In this document: positions 16,896 through 25,580 of the stretch, one piece after another
Layout of the letters: each line of letters opens with the position of its first letter
How positions within the stretch are numbered: the first letter of the stretch is position 1
NCBI RefSeq assembly: GCF_008831505.1
Contig: NZ_CP044507.1
Span: 62,001-126,000, forward strand
Origin: Chryseobacterium sp.
GTDB taxonomy: Bacteria; Bacteroidota; Bacteroidia; Flavobacteriales; Weeksellaceae
Length of the DNA stretch: 64,000 nt
Direction of reading: 5' to 3'
Notes under the pieces: model-generated
What the model saw: the letters and a program-made list of their open reading frames with translations, nothing else
Database searches by the model: none
Told to the model about the DNA's origin: nothing
Made by a program: the position numbers and the translations under genes

Positions 16896-17209
16896 TAAAT
16901 TTAGAACCATTTCAGGAGCCGGCGACCTCAATATTTGGTTAAAGTTTTATTAAAAGTAGATAGTTCTTTCTGATAAAAATTTGGTCATATCCATCTTTTC
17001 AAGAAGGGTTGGCATTTACCGTTTTGTTTTATCATGATATTTAAAACTGTGTGCAGAAAGGTAATTTTTGCGGTTTTTGTAAAGTGCGGAATAAATTGGT
17101 GGCTGGGGGAGAAAGAAGTCCCAAATGTGTAGGAGACTTTCTGATTATTAAAGACATAATGCTGATAATGATCACCGTTGATCAGGGTGCAGGTTAATTA
17201 AAATTTCAG
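16896..17209. other. Divergent control region between mreB and hemA
   Basis: No gene seen. An imperfect inverted repeat lies around 17110-17145 (AGAAAG...CTTTCT arms), and TGATCA-CCGT-TGATCA lies at 17169-17184. Otherwise the stretch is AT-rich without recognisable structure. Confidence 0.4.
17169..17184. promoter_or_regulatory. Candidate operator TGATCA-N4-TGATCA upstream of hemA
   Basis: Two copies of the self-complementary hexamer TGATCA are separated by four bases, 26 bases upstream of the hemA -7 element. The site is dyad-symmetric in its outer parts and has the size of a dimeric repressor or activator site. No regulator is assigned. Confidence 0.3.
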
Positions 17210-17217
17210 TATTTTTG
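17210..17217 (+). promoter_or_regulatory. -7 element for the hem operon
   Basis: TATTTTTG matches TAnnTTTG and ends 10 bases before ATG 17228, so the leader would be only a few bases long. No standard -33 element is seen. Confidence 0.45.
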
Positions 17218-17227
17218 CAGTTGCGTT

Positions 17228-18502
17228 ATGAATAACCTTCCTGAAATAAACAAAACAGCCAATTTTGCCGTCCTTAGTGTAAGTTACGAGAAAGCCGATG
17301 CTGAAACCCGCGGGAAATTTGCCTTTTTTGAAGAGCATATCAAGGATTTTGTAAAGTCGCTTCATCAGGAAAGTATCGGAGATGCTTTTGTTGTGTCCAC
17401 CTGCAACCGGACCGAAATTTATACCACCTCAGCAAATTACCTTCTGGTAGCCGAGGAGTTCTGTAAAACTACCGGCGTAAGCCTCACTGATTTCCTGCAG
17501 TTTGCCAATATTTATACCCGGGAGGAAGCTCTTAATCATCTTTTCCGCGTGGCAGGCGGACTCGAAAGTCAGATTATTGGTGATTTTGAAATTATTGGGC
17601 AAATCAAGAATGCCTATAACCGCTTCAAGAAAGAAAAGCAGAACAGCAATCCTTATCTGGAACGTGCAATTAATTCTGCCATACAGATCTCAAGGAAAAT
17701 CAAGAATGAAACCGGGATATCAAACGGCGCTGCCTCGGTGTCCTATGCCGCCGTACATTATATACTTAATCATCAGAAGCAGCTCGCGGACAAGAATATC
17801 CTGCTCCTTGGAACGGGTGAGATAGGGCAGAATACTGTTGAGAATTTAGTGAAACATATCTTTGAGCCCAATATAAAGGTGATGAACCGCTCGCTGGACA
17901 AGGCGGAAAAAATTGCTGAAAAGTATAAGATTCCACATATTGCTATGGAAGATCTGGATGCGGAGCTGAAATCCACCGACATTCTGATTGTGGCTACAGG
18001 AGCTCCTCACCCGATTATTAACAGGGATCATTTTCCAAACGGTAAGGAAACTTTGGTCATTGATCTTTCTATTCCGAATAATGTGGACAAGAATGTTACC
18101 GAAAACCCCAATGTACAGCTCGTAGATGTGGATCAGCTATCGGCACATATCCGTGAAACCATGTCCCAGAGGAAAAAAGAGATTCCTAAGGCTGAAGAGA
18201 TCATCAGGGAAATGAGTAAGGATTTTGCCGAATGGGAAAAGAAAAGAAAGATGGTACCCAAAATTCATCACTTCAAGGCGGTGCTGAAGAACATGGAGCG
18301 TAACGAGATGCACAATATTCACCGCAAGCACAGGTATGTGGGAGTGGAAGACATGGAGCTCTCCGACCGTATGATCCAGAAAATAACCAACCGCTTTGCA
18401 AAGTATATCATAGACCATCCCTGGAAGGCGGAGGAAGTAAGTAAACTGATGCACGAAATTTTAGTGGAACAACCAAACAACGAATTCAATGAAAAGCATT
18501 AG
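17228..18502 (+). CDS. hemA: Glutamyl-tRNA reductase
   Basis: First committed step of C5 tetrapyrrole synthesis: NADPH-dependent reduction of glutamyl-tRNA to glutamate-1-semialdehyde. The 424-residue protein has the catalytic cysteine in VVSTCNRTEIY (Cys59), the GGLESQIIGDFEIIGQIKNA signature and the nucleotide-binding LLLGTGEIGQNTVENL. It heads the hemACDE operon and overlaps hemC by 14 bases. A C-terminal dimerisation region is present but shorter than in E. coli. Confidence 0.95.
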   Translation: MNNLPEINKTANFAVLSVSYEKADAETRGKFAFFEEHIKDFVKSLHQESIGDAFVVSTCNRTEIYTTSANYLLVAEEFCKTTGVSLTDFLQFANIYTREEALNHLFRVAGGLESQIIGDFEIIGQIKNAYNRFKKEKQNSNPYLERAINSAIQISRKIKNETGISNGAASVSYAAVHYILNHQKQLADKNILLLGTGEIGQNTVENLVKHIFEPNIKVMNRSLDKAEKIAEKYKIPHIAMEDLDAELKSTDILIVATGAPHPIINRDHFPNGKETLVIDLSIPNNVDKNVTENPNVQLVDVDQLSAHIRETMSQRKKEIPKAEEIIREMSKDFAEWEKKRKMVPKIHHFKAVLKNMERNEMHNIHRKHRYVGVEDMELSDRMIQKITNRFAKYIIDHPWKAEEVSKLMHEILVEQPNNEFNEKH

Positions 18503-19403
18503 AATCGGAACCCGAAATTCTCCGTTGGCATTGTGGCAGGCCCGCGAAGTTGCACGCCACCTTCAGAACAATAATTACAAGACAGAAATCACACCCATAC
18601 TGTCCTCCGGCGACAAAAATCTTACGCAGCCACTCTATGCGCTGGGTATAACGGGCATCTTTACGCGTGACCTTGATACCGCACTTCTGAACGGCGAAAT
18701 TGATATCGCTGTCCATTCACTGAAGGATGTGCCTACATCACTTCCGGAAAATATCGAACTTATTGCTTATCTGGAGCGCGATTTCCATCAGGATGTATTG
18801 GTAAGGAAAGTCTCATCGCTTGACAAGCCCCTGCATGAGCTTAAGGTAGCCACAAGCAGTTTAAGAAGAAGGGCTTTCTGGCTCCGTGAATTTGCACATG
18901 CTGAGTTTTCTGATATCAGGGGAAATGTGCAGACCAGACTGCAGAAACTTGAAGACCTGGACTTCGATGCCACCATCTTTTCACTGGCCGGAATTAAACG
19001 GATGGAACTGGCTGTTGACTATGAAGAGCTTCCCATGATGATCCCGGCACCATCCCAGGGGGTTGTAGCGGTGGCCGGACTCAGTTCAAATACCGAAATA
19101 AATAATGTTGTAGCGCAGATTACGCACGCCGAAACGGAAAAATGTGTGCGGATGGAAAGACAGTTCCTGAGTACCCTGGAAGGAGGCTGTACAGCACCCA
19201 TCGGAGCTTTTGCGGAAATAAAGGAAGGACAGGTACGCTTTATTGGCCGCCTGTGCTCGCTGGATGGGAAAGACTGTATAGAGACCGATAAGATCTTCAG
19301 TTACGAAGAAAACCGCAACTATGGTAAAGAACTGGCGGAGGAAATACTCGATAACGGCGGGCGCCAAATTATGTCTGTGATAAAGGAAACACTTAAAATT
19401 TAA
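18489..19403 (+). CDS. hemC: Porphobilinogen deaminase (hydroxymethylbilane synthase)
   Basis: Polymerises four porphobilinogen units into hydroxymethylbilane. The 304-residue protein shows RIGTRNSPLALWQA at the N-terminus, HSLKDVP at 76-82 and the cofactor-attachment motif EGGCTAPIGAF, with Cys234 holding the dipyrromethane. Its start lies inside the end of hemA, suggesting coupled translation, and hemD follows after 14 bases. Confidence 0.95.
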   Translation: MKSIRIGTRNSPLALWQAREVARHLQNNNYKTEITPILSSGDKNLTQPLYALGITGIFTRDLDTALLNGEIDIAVHSLKDVPTSLPENIELIAYLERDFHQDVLVRKVSSLDKPLHELKVATSSLRRRAFWLREFAHAEFSDIRGNVQTRLQKLEDLDFDATIFSLAGIKRMELAVDYEELPMMIPAPSQGVVAVAGLSSNTEINNVVAQITHAETEKCVRMERQFLSTLEGGCTAPIGAFAEIKEGQVRFIGRLCSLDGKDCIETDKIFSYEENRNYGKELAEEILDNGGRQIMSVIKETLKI

Positions 19404-19417
19404 CCTGGGGTGATAAT

Positions 19418-20092
19418 ATGAAGGTTTTGTTCACCAAGAAAAATATTGATAAAAAAATGATTTCCGAGAAATTTGGGAGTCGTTTTTCTTATGACATCGT
19501 GGATGTAATCAGAGTGAAGTCATTACAGATGGAACCTTTTGACCTGAAAAACCATTCCCTGATTTTTACCAGCGTTAATGCCGTGGGGGCATTTTTTGAA
19601 AACGGATTTAAACCCAATGAGGACTTTACCGACCGTAATTACAATAAGATTTACTGTGTAGGCCAGAAAACCAAGAAAAAACTCCGCGAATATGGTTTCG
19701 GAACTTTTAAGGTGAAGAAGCACGCTAAAGATTTGGCAGAGTTCATCATTGAGAATTCCGGCCGGGAAAAATTTATTCATTTTTGCGGTAATTTGGCGCT
19801 GGATGTGTTAAACAATGCGTTGCCGCTGCAGAATATCTCCTACAGAAAAGTAGTTATCTACGAAACTGAGCTGCTGTATCCACAGGTGCACGGTGAGTAT
19901 GATGCCATAGCATTTTTTAGCCCCAGTGGGGTGCGCAGCTTTACCAAATACAATTCCCTGGAAGGCAAGAAAATATTTTCCCTGGGAAATACCACAACCC
20001 AGGAAGTGAAAAACCATACCGACAAAAGAATTTACACCAGCAGAGAAAGCAGTTTTGAAGATATGCTGGATTTAATATTGAAATATGATTAA
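19418..20092 (+). CDS. hemD: Uroporphyrinogen-III synthase
   Basis: Closes hydroxymethylbilane to uroporphyrinogen III with inversion of ring D. HemD is poorly conserved, but the 224-residue protein has the two-lobed pattern: [14 protein letters not shown] (family: FTSxNAV) and the second-lobe [10 protein letters not shown]. Its position between hemC and hemE supports the call. The stop overlaps the start of hemE by 8 bases. A second HemD-like gene lies at 43643-44383. Confidence 0.88.
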   Translation: MKVLFTKKNIDKKMISEKFGSRFSYDIVDVIRVKSLQMEPFDLKNHSLIFTSVNAVGAFFENGFKPNEDFTDRNYNKIYCVGQKTKKKLREYGFGTFKVKKHAKDLAEFIIENSGREKFIHFCGNLALDVLNNALPLQNISYRKVVIYETELLYPQVHGEYDAIAFFSPSGVRSFTKYNSLEGKKIFSLGNTTTQEVKNHTDKRIYTSRESSFEDMLDLILKYD

Positions 20093-21110
20093 GAACGATT
20101 TATATCTGAAAGCCCTCAGAGGCGAAACCGTGGAGCGTCCACCTGTGTGGATGATGAGACAGGCAGGCAGATACCTGCCGGAATTTATTGAACTGCGCAA
20201 TAAATACGATTTCTTCACCCGTTGCCAGACGCCGGAACTTGCCTCCGAGATTACTGTGCAGCCTATCCGCAGGTTTCCGCTGGATGCTGCGATCCTTTTT
20301 TCCGATATTTTGGTGGTTCCTCAGGCGATGGGGATTGATTTCAAGATGAAGGAAAGTGTCGGGCCCTGGCTGGATAATCCCATCCGCACCACAGAGCAGG
20401 TAAATAATGTAGTGGTACCGGATGTTAATGATACCCTGGGATACGTTTTTGATGCAATAGAAATGACATTGGAAAAGCTGGATAATGAAATCCCGCTTAT
20501 CGGATTTGCAGGTTCGCCATGGACCATCCTATGCTACTGTGTGGAAGGTAAAGGTAGCAAAGCCTTTGACATTGCCAAAGCGTTCTGTTTCACCAATCCC
20601 GAAGCTGCACATCTTCTGCTTCAGAAAATTACAGATACTACAATCGCTTATCTGAAGAGAAAAGTAGAGAAAGGAGTCTCTGCAGTTCAGGTATTCGACA
20701 GTTGGGGAGGTATGCTTTCGCCTACTGATTATAAAGAATTCTCCTGGCAGTATATTGACCAGATTGTTGAAGCTTTAAGTCCGCTTACACATGTTGTGGT
20801 TTTTGGTAAAGGTTGCTGGTTCGCACTGGAGGATATGACCAAATCAAAAGTCTCCGCTTTAGGTGTAGACTGGACCATTACGCCGGAAATAGCGAGAAAA
20901 CTGACCCACAATTCTATCACGCTGCAGGGTAATTTTGATCCCGCACGGCTGCATTCGTCACCCCAAACCATCAGACGCATGGTCCATGAAATGATTGACC
21001 GGTTCGGTAAAGACAAATACATCGTAAATCTTGGTCACGGAATACTGCCCAATATTCCTGTTGAAAACGCCGAAGCTTTTATAAAGGCAGTAGTGGAATG
21101 GAAAGGATAG
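20085..21110 (+). CDS. hemE: Uroporphyrinogen decarboxylase
   Basis: Decarboxylates uroporphyrinogen III to coproporphyrinogen III in the cytosol. The 341-residue protein has the family signature [16 protein letters not shown] at about residues 19-34, the [19 protein letters not shown] loop and [18 protein letters not shown] at the C-terminus. Last gene of the hem operon, followed by a hairpin terminator. hemB, hemL and later pathway genes are not in the window. Confidence 0.96.
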   Translation: MIKNDLYLKALRGETVERPPVWMMRQAGRYLPEFIELRNKYDFFTRCQTPELASEITVQPIRRFPLDAAILFSDILVVPQAMGIDFKMKESVGPWLDNPIRTTEQVNNVVVPDVNDTLGYVFDAIEMTLEKLDNEIPLIGFAGSPWTILCYCVEGKGSKAFDIAKAFCFTNPEAAHLLLQKITDTTIAYLKRKVEKGVSAVQVFDSWGGMLSPTDYKEFSWQYIDQIVEALSPLTHVVVFGKGCWFALEDMTKSKVSALGVDWTITPEIARKLTHNSITLQGNFDPARLHSSPQTIRRMVHEMIDRFGKDKYIVNLGHGILPNIPVENAEAFIKAVVEWKG

Positions 21111-21130
21111 TCACCAATTAATAAACTATA

Positions 21131-21157
21131 AAAAACGCAGAAATCCTGCGTTTTTTT
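21131..21157 (+). terminator. Terminator of the hem operon
   Basis: AAAAACGCAG (21131-21140) pairs with CTGCGTTTTT (21146-21155) across a five-base loop, with a continuing T tract. Confidence 0.85.
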
Positions 21158-21339
21158 GTTTGGGGACAGCCCGAAAAACCGGCATGGCTATAGCTTCGCC
21201 TTACTCCACCCCAATCCGAAGAACTCTTGCTATAAATAAAACCACCTTAAAAGCGGTCAGTTTTTATCCCATTAGATCTAGCGTTATAGAACCAGCATTG
21301 CGCAACCGTGATTAATGTTGTACGCAGCACATTTTCTTC

Positions 21340-21846
21340 CTAATCAAGTCCAAAAGTTAATGTTATTATTTTGTCAGAATTCTCTAATGTTGAAATTATG
21401 GAAATTAAATACGTGAAGAAATTGGGTTTGGCCAGTTTTTCAGGGTTTATTTTTTCAATATTTATATAATAATAAGTTCTCTTATTTTCTGAATACTCAT
21501 ATAGTTTTTTAATTGCTATTTCAAAATTTTCTTTGAAAATTGGTAAATCAGCTCCCCAATTATCATCTTTCCAATAGTCTGATATTTCATCTCTTAATTC
21601 TTGAAAATCTAGAATCTTAAAATCTGATACTTCGATTTTGTCTAGTATTATAGAACCATACACTTTCGTTGGATCAGGAATAGATTCTAATTTATAATCT
21701 CCAAATTGCGTGTCGTTTAGAATATTTGATTGAAGAAGATTCTTCAGCGATAAATCTGTGTCAAACTTTTGGAAAATATTAATAAGGTAAAATCCTAATC
21801 CATTTTCGTTCGATTTCCAAATATTTTCAATTAGTTTTAGCGGCAA
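21340..21846 (-). CDS. AT-rich orphan protein of unknown function, no ATG start
   Basis: A 168-codon open frame of clear coding texture (for example DYWKDDNWGADLPIF, YYYINIEKINPEKLAKPNFF) but no recognised family. It is visibly more AT-rich than its neighbours and uses A/T-ending codons. The frame contains no ATG at all; the only near-start codon is TTG at 21844-21846, which sits inside TAATTTTG, a -7 promoter match (21844-21851). Either it starts at a non-ATG codon from an almost leaderless transcript, or it is a 5'-truncated gene. The open frame continues upstream to a stop near 21890 with no alternative start. Likely acquired by transfer; size and isolation recall orphan immunity-type genes, which is only a guess. 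Confidence 0.5.
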   Translation of the reverse strand: MPLKLIENIWKSNENGLGFYLINIFQKFDTDLSLKNLLQSNILNDTQFGDYKLESIPDPTKVYGSIILDKIEVSDFKILDFQELRDEISDYWKDDNWGADLPIFKENFEIAIKKLYEYSENKRTYYYINIEKINPEKLAKPNFFTYLISIISTLENSDKIITLTFGLD

Positions 21847-22061
21847 AATTAAGAGTGTTGCATTAGCGGTTAGGCGTTTTTTGCTGTCGGGCTAAATAAA
21901 TAGCATTTTAAACAACTTTATTGATGGCAAAATCGTCATACGCGGTTCTACAATTAGCTGTTATGACTTATGTCAGTTTAAATTTTTAAAAATTATGCAC
22001 TCTAATTAATTAGGGTCCCTATCGAGAATTAAATTTCTAATATTGAAATCGACGTTGTTGA
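21847..22061. other. AT-rich spacer in the accessory patch
   Basis: No gene seen. It contains short GC-containing motifs (GCGGTTAGGCG near 21866, CGCGGTTCTACA near 21940, GCTGTTATG near 21957) of the kind that often flank small orphan genes in Bacteroidota. I cannot show that they are recombination sites. Confidence 0.3.
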
Positions 22062-22675
22062 TTATTTATTTCTTTCATACTTCCAGTGGCGTCCCTTACC
22101 TTCAGAAATCCATTCAACTGCTTCCGCCATCCTTTTGTTGCGGGTTGCCTCGGTTTTAGCTTCGGTAAGCCACATCACATATTCTTTCCGGAAGGAAGGT
22201 GAAGCCTTTTCAAAAATATCCTTTGCCTTAGGGGTAGTTTCCAGTGCCTCAATAAAATAATCCGGAACCTCAATTTCCGTTGAATTGGACTGACTTTTTT
22301 AATGGTGACGCCCATGTCTGTAAGTTCCATGGCTTCCAGAATACAGTTCTTAAGTTGAGCTTTGGAAGGTAAATCTTCAATTTTGGTAATTTTACCCAGC
22401 GTGAACATGGAGTTTTTCTCCCGACCTTGCGTAAGTTCCTTCATTGTTTTCATTTCGCTTTCCAGCCAGAAGCCGAAGACACAATGCTGCTTAAAGGCAG
22501 CCATTGAACATAAATTCTTTCCCTTGTAAATAAAGTGTGGAAAGCTCCATTTCATAGCTTCGCCTGCCTCCGGGCAAAACTCGTGTACTGTTTCCCGTAT
22601 ATATTCCAAAACGGGCTGTGCGAAGGGTTGCGCATTTTGAATGTAGGCATCAACTTTTGAATCGGATTCATACAT
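22062..22675 (-). pseudogene. YdeI/DUF1801-type protein with a one-base frameshift
   Basis: The N-terminal part (ATG 22675, MYESDSKVDAYIQNAQPFAQ) is a DUF1801 domain with EAMKWSFPHFIYKGK. It reads on as far as MGVTIKK and then goes out of frame. After the poly-A run (forward T6 at 22295-22300), the other frame continues perfectly as STEIEVPDYFIEAL, a segment containing SFRKEYVMWLTEAKT, and GKGRHWKYERNK, ending at TAA 22062-22064; this is the C-terminal YdeI/bacteriocin-protection-type region. One additional A in that run would restore about a 204-residue protein. It could be a true mutation, a slippage-controlled gene or an assembly error. Without correction the frame gives 166 residues ending in unrelated sequence at 22175. 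Confidence 0.8.
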
Positions 22676-22685
22676 GTCTTTAATT

Positions 22686-23822
22686 CTATGAGTAGAGTTT
22701 TACGGTTTCATTCACAACATACCGAACCTGATCCGGCCGGCCGCGGTCATTCTTGGGCTGGTCCTTATAGCTTCCTGTTCTCACAATGACCATGTTATGT
22801 TCGGGAACAATAATAACATACTGTCCCTGCAAACCCAGCAGGAAATAGTGTTTTACGGGATTGTCGTTGTTAATCCAGACGCCCAGTCCATAAATCCCGG
22901 CAGAAGCCGGTGTAGGGGTAATCATCTCCTGCACAAAATCCTCATTCAGCACCTGTATTCCGTTCGCCCTTCCTTTGTTCAGCATCATGAGTCCGAGTTT
23001 TGCAAAGTCGCGTGGCACCGCGTGGATGCAGCAAAAGGTTTTTTCCATACCGCTGTTGTCGGTGGTCCATTCCGCAGGCTGTTCCATTCCGAGCGGCTTC
23101 CATATTTTTTCGGAAAGATAATTGGCAACAGAAGTGTTTACCGCTTTTCTCAGTGCGAAGCCCAACAGTTGCGTGGAACCACTCTGATATTCAAACCGTT
23201 TTCCGGGTGCCTGCTTGAATCCCTGTGAATGAATAGCCTGCTCCAGACTGTTGCCATAGTAGGCTCTCGCATTTGGAGCCAGCGGATTTTTATAATCTTC
23301 ATTCCAGTTCAGTCCGGATTCCATAGCGGCCAGGTGCCTCAGAGTAAGGTCGCGTCCGTACTGCGTATCTTTATAATTATCATAAAAATCAGTGAATTTA
23401 CTGTCCAGGCTTTCAATTTTGCCTTCTTCCAAGGCCTTGCCGGTAAGCATTACAGCAACTGTCTTGGCCATGGAGAAGGAGTTGGACCGGGTATTTTCGT
23501 CATACCCCATCCAGTACTGTTCATGAAGGAGTTTGCCGTCCTTCACAACCAGAAATGATACCGTCTTCGATTCTTCAAGACTTTTCAAAAGATTTTGGGG
23601 CAGCGGTTTTTTATTATATTTCTCATCCTTTAGCCAGGGAACCGGCTTGCCGGAGGCTACGGTATTGCTTGGAAAAAGCTTTAGATCATCTATGGTCGCA
23701 CTTTTTTCGCCGCGAAAATAGGTTTTCGCGATTCCCTTAAAAAGATAACCGTAATCAAATAGGTAAACGGCGGCTATGGTTCCGGCGGCCACGGCAGCGG
23801 CGCCAGTCAGGATTTTTTTCAA
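22686..23822 (-). CDS. Serine hydrolase of the beta-lactamase / class C family, membrane-anchored
   Basis: The 378-residue protein has a hydrophobic N-terminal anchor (residues 5-22) and a periplasmic beta-lactamase-type domain. The SxxK active site is SMAK in SFSMAKTVAVMLTGKALEEGKI, and the second tyrosine motif is YQS in FEYQSGSTQLLGFAL. The YGLGVWIN segment and the final strands GQYVIIVPEHNMVIVRTG match 6-aminohexanoate-dimer-hydrolase/esterase relatives. Substrate unknown; antibiotic resistance is not implied. A -7 element lies just in front, directly after the glyS terminator. Confidence 0.85.
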   Translation of the reverse strand: MKKILTGAAAVAAGTIAAVYLFDYGYLFKGIAKTYFRGEKSATIDDLKLFPSNTVASGKPVPWLKDEKYNKKPLPQNLLKSLEESKTVSFLVVKDGKLLHEQYWMGYDENTRSNSFSMAKTVAVMLTGKALEEGKIESLDSKFTDFYDNYKDTQYGRDLTLRHLAAMESGLNWNEDYKNPLAPNARAYYGNSLEQAIHSQGFKQAPGKRFEYQSGSTQLLGFALRKAVNTSVANYLSEKIWKPLGMEQPAEWTTDNSGMEKTFCCIHAVPRDFAKLGLMMLNKGRANGIQVLNEDFVQEMITPTPASAGIYGLGVWINNDNPVKHYFLLGLQGQYVIIVPEHNMVIVRTGSYKDQPKNDRGRPDQVRYVVNETVKLYS

Positions 23823-23839
23823 GATGAGGTTGTTTCAGA

Positions 23840-23847
23840 CAAATTTA
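23840..23847 (-). promoter_or_regulatory. -7 element for the serine hydrolase gene
   Basis: Reverse-strand TAAATTTG matches TAnnTTTG; it lies between the glyS terminator tract and ATG 23822. Confidence 0.45.
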
Positions 23848-23850
23848 GAT

Positions 23851-23876
23851 AAAAAAAGTTCCGAAAATTGCGGAAC
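23851..23876 (-). terminator. Terminator of glyS
   Basis: On the reverse strand GTTCCG (23871-23876) pairs with CGGAAC (23858-23863), followed by seven T. Confidence 0.8.
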
Positions 23877-23907
23877 CCTCATTGTTTTTTCACCCGGAAA
23901 CAGTCGG

Positions 23908-25449
23908 TTAGATCTTGCTAAGAAGGTTTCTGAAATTAGTCTTCTCGTCGATGATCCGGCGCAAATCTGCCACCGGAACTCTTTCCTGCTGCATCGTATC
24001 GCGGTCTCTAAGTGTTACTGTGTGGTCAGTAAGCGTGTCGTGGTCAATCGTGATACAGAACGGCGTACCTATCGCGTCCTGACGGCGGTAACGCTTACCG
24101 ATACTGTCCTTATCTTCATAAATCATATTGAAATCGAATTTCAGGTCATTAAAGATTTTCTCACCATATTCACCAAGGCCGTCTTTCTTCATCAAAGGTA
24201 AGATAGCCGCTTTTACCGGAGCCAGCGCCGGCGGAAGTGAAAGAACTGTTCTTTCCGAACCGTCTTCCAAAACTTCCTCTTTCAGTGAGTTTGAGAAAAC
24301 CGCCAGGAACAAACGGTCCAGACCAACCGAAGTTTCTACTACATAGGGAATGTAATTCTCGTTTCTTTCGGAATCAAAATACTGCAGTTTTCTGCCGGAA
24401 TGCTGCTCATGCGCTTTCAGATCGAAATCGGTTCTGGAGTGAATTCCTTCCAGTTCCTTAAATCCGAACGGGAATTTGAATTCAATATCAGCCGCGGCAT
24501 TTGCGTAATGCGCCAGCTTTTCGTGGTCATGGAATTTATAGTTATCTGCGCCCAGACCTAAAGCCAGGTGCCAATTCAAACGTTTCTGTTTCCATTCTTC
24601 GTAAAAACCGAGTTCAGTTCCCGGTGGTACGAAGAACTGCATTTCCATCTGTTCGAATTCGCGCATTCTGAAGATGAACTGTCTCGCAACAATCTCATTT
24701 CTAAAGGCTTTGCCAATCTGTGCAATGCCGAATGGAAGTTTATGCCGTGACGTTTTCTGAACGTTCAGGAAGTTCACGAAAATTCCCTGCGCCGTTTCAG
24801 GTCTTAAGTATAAATCAGTGGCAGAATCTGCGGAAGCGCCTAATTTGGTTCCGAACATTAAATTGAACTGGCGCACATCTGTCCAGTTTTTGGAACCTGT
24901 ATCCGGATCAGCGATCTCAAGTTCCTCAATCAAAGCTTTTACATCCGCCAAATCTTCATTTTCCAATGATTTCGCCATTCTGGAAAGAATTGTTTTCTGC
25001 TTTTCGCGGTATTCCAGAACACGACCGTTCGTGGTTTCAAATTCGTTCTTGTCGAAAGCATCACCAAATCTTTTTGCGGCCTTATCAATTTCTTTCTGTG
25101 CTTTTTCTTCAAGTTTCGCACAATAATCTTCCAGCAAAACATCGGCTCTGAAACGTTTTTTAGAGTCCTTATTATCGATCAAAGGATCATTGAAAGCATC
25201 CACGTGGCCGGAGGCTTTCCATATTGTGGGATGCATGAAGATCGCGGAGTCAATACCCACGATATTTTCATTCATCTGCACCATGGCCTTCCACCAATAC
25301 TGTTTGATGTTGTTTTTCAGTTCCGTACCGTTCTGTCCGTAATCGTAAATTGCTGAAAGTCCGTCATATATCTCACTGGATGGGAATATAAAACCATATT
25401 CTTTCGCATGTGAAATCAGTTTCTTGAAAACATCTTCCTGTTTGGCCAT
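23908..25449 (-). CDS. glyS: Glycine--tRNA ligase (homodimeric, class II)
   Basis: Charges tRNA-Gly in the cytosol. The 513-residue product is of the alpha2 eukaryote/archaea-like type, not the bacterial alpha2-beta2 GlyQS. It shows MAKQEDVFKKLISHAKEYGF at the start, motif 2 FRNEIVARQFIFRMREFEQME and the class II motif 3 region SVGLDRLFLAVF, ending with the anticodon-binding domain. Monocistronic, with a -7 element upstream (25469-25476) and a terminator downstream. Confidence 0.95.
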   Translation of the reverse strand: MAKQEDVFKKLISHAKEYGFIFPSSEIYDGLSAIYDYGQNGTELKNNIKQYWWKAMVQMNENIVGIDSAIFMHPTIWKASGHVDAFNDPLIDNKDSKKRFRADVLLEDYCAKLEEKAQKEIDKAAKRFGDAFDKNEFETTNGRVLEYREKQKTILSRMAKSLENEDLADVKALIEELEIADPDTGSKNWTDVRQFNLMFGTKLGASADSATDLYLRPETAQGIFVNFLNVQKTSRHKLPFGIAQIGKAFRNEIVARQFIFRMREFEQMEMQFFVPPGTELGFYEEWKQKRLNWHLALGLGADNYKFHDHEKLAHYANAAADIEFKFPFGFKELEGIHSRTDFDLKAHEQHSGRKLQYFDSERNENYIPYVVETSVGLDRLFLAVFSNSLKEEVLEDGSERTVLSLPPALAPVKAAILPLMKKDGLGEYGEKIFNDLKFDFNMIYEDKDSIGKRYRRQDAIGTPFCITIDHDTLTDHTVTLRDRDTMQQERVPVADLRRIIDEKTNFRNLLSKI

Positions 25450-25468
25450 GATTATTAATTATTTGGCG

Positions 25469-25476
25469 CAAAAATA
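25469..25476 (-). promoter_or_regulatory. -7 element for glyS
   Basis: Reverse-strand TATTTTTG matches TAnnTTTG 20 bases upstream of the glyS ATG. Confidence 0.4.
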
Positions 25477-25535
25477 GGGAATTATTTCTGTTTGACCGGC
25501 GTCGGACATGAGGGATCCTAACCTTTTACGAATGA

Positions 25536-25558
25536 AAAAGACGGGTAAAAAACCCGTC
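25536..25558 (-). terminator. Terminator of the small exported protein gene
   Basis: Reverse-strand GACGGGT (25552-25558) pairs with ACCCGTC (25540-25546) across five bases and is followed by TTTTTC. Confidence 0.75.
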
Positions 25559-25580
25559 TCAAAACTTATATTATCATTAA

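Noticed and set aside
21250-22000. Integron-like or attC-type boundary around the orphan gene at 21340
   Set aside because: Motifs resembling GTTRRRY cores are present, but no paired, foldable R'/R'' boxes could be shown by eye and no integrase is in the window; kept only as a weak hint.
22686-23822. Serine hydrolase as a beta-lactamase resistance gene
   Set aside because: The SxxK and Y-x-S/N motifs are shared with esterases and amide hydrolases; nothing points to antibiotic hydrolysis.
23776-24201. Forward open frame at the glyS 3' end
   Set aside because: It overlaps conserved glyS codons and the glyS terminator; there is no independent evidence for a gene.
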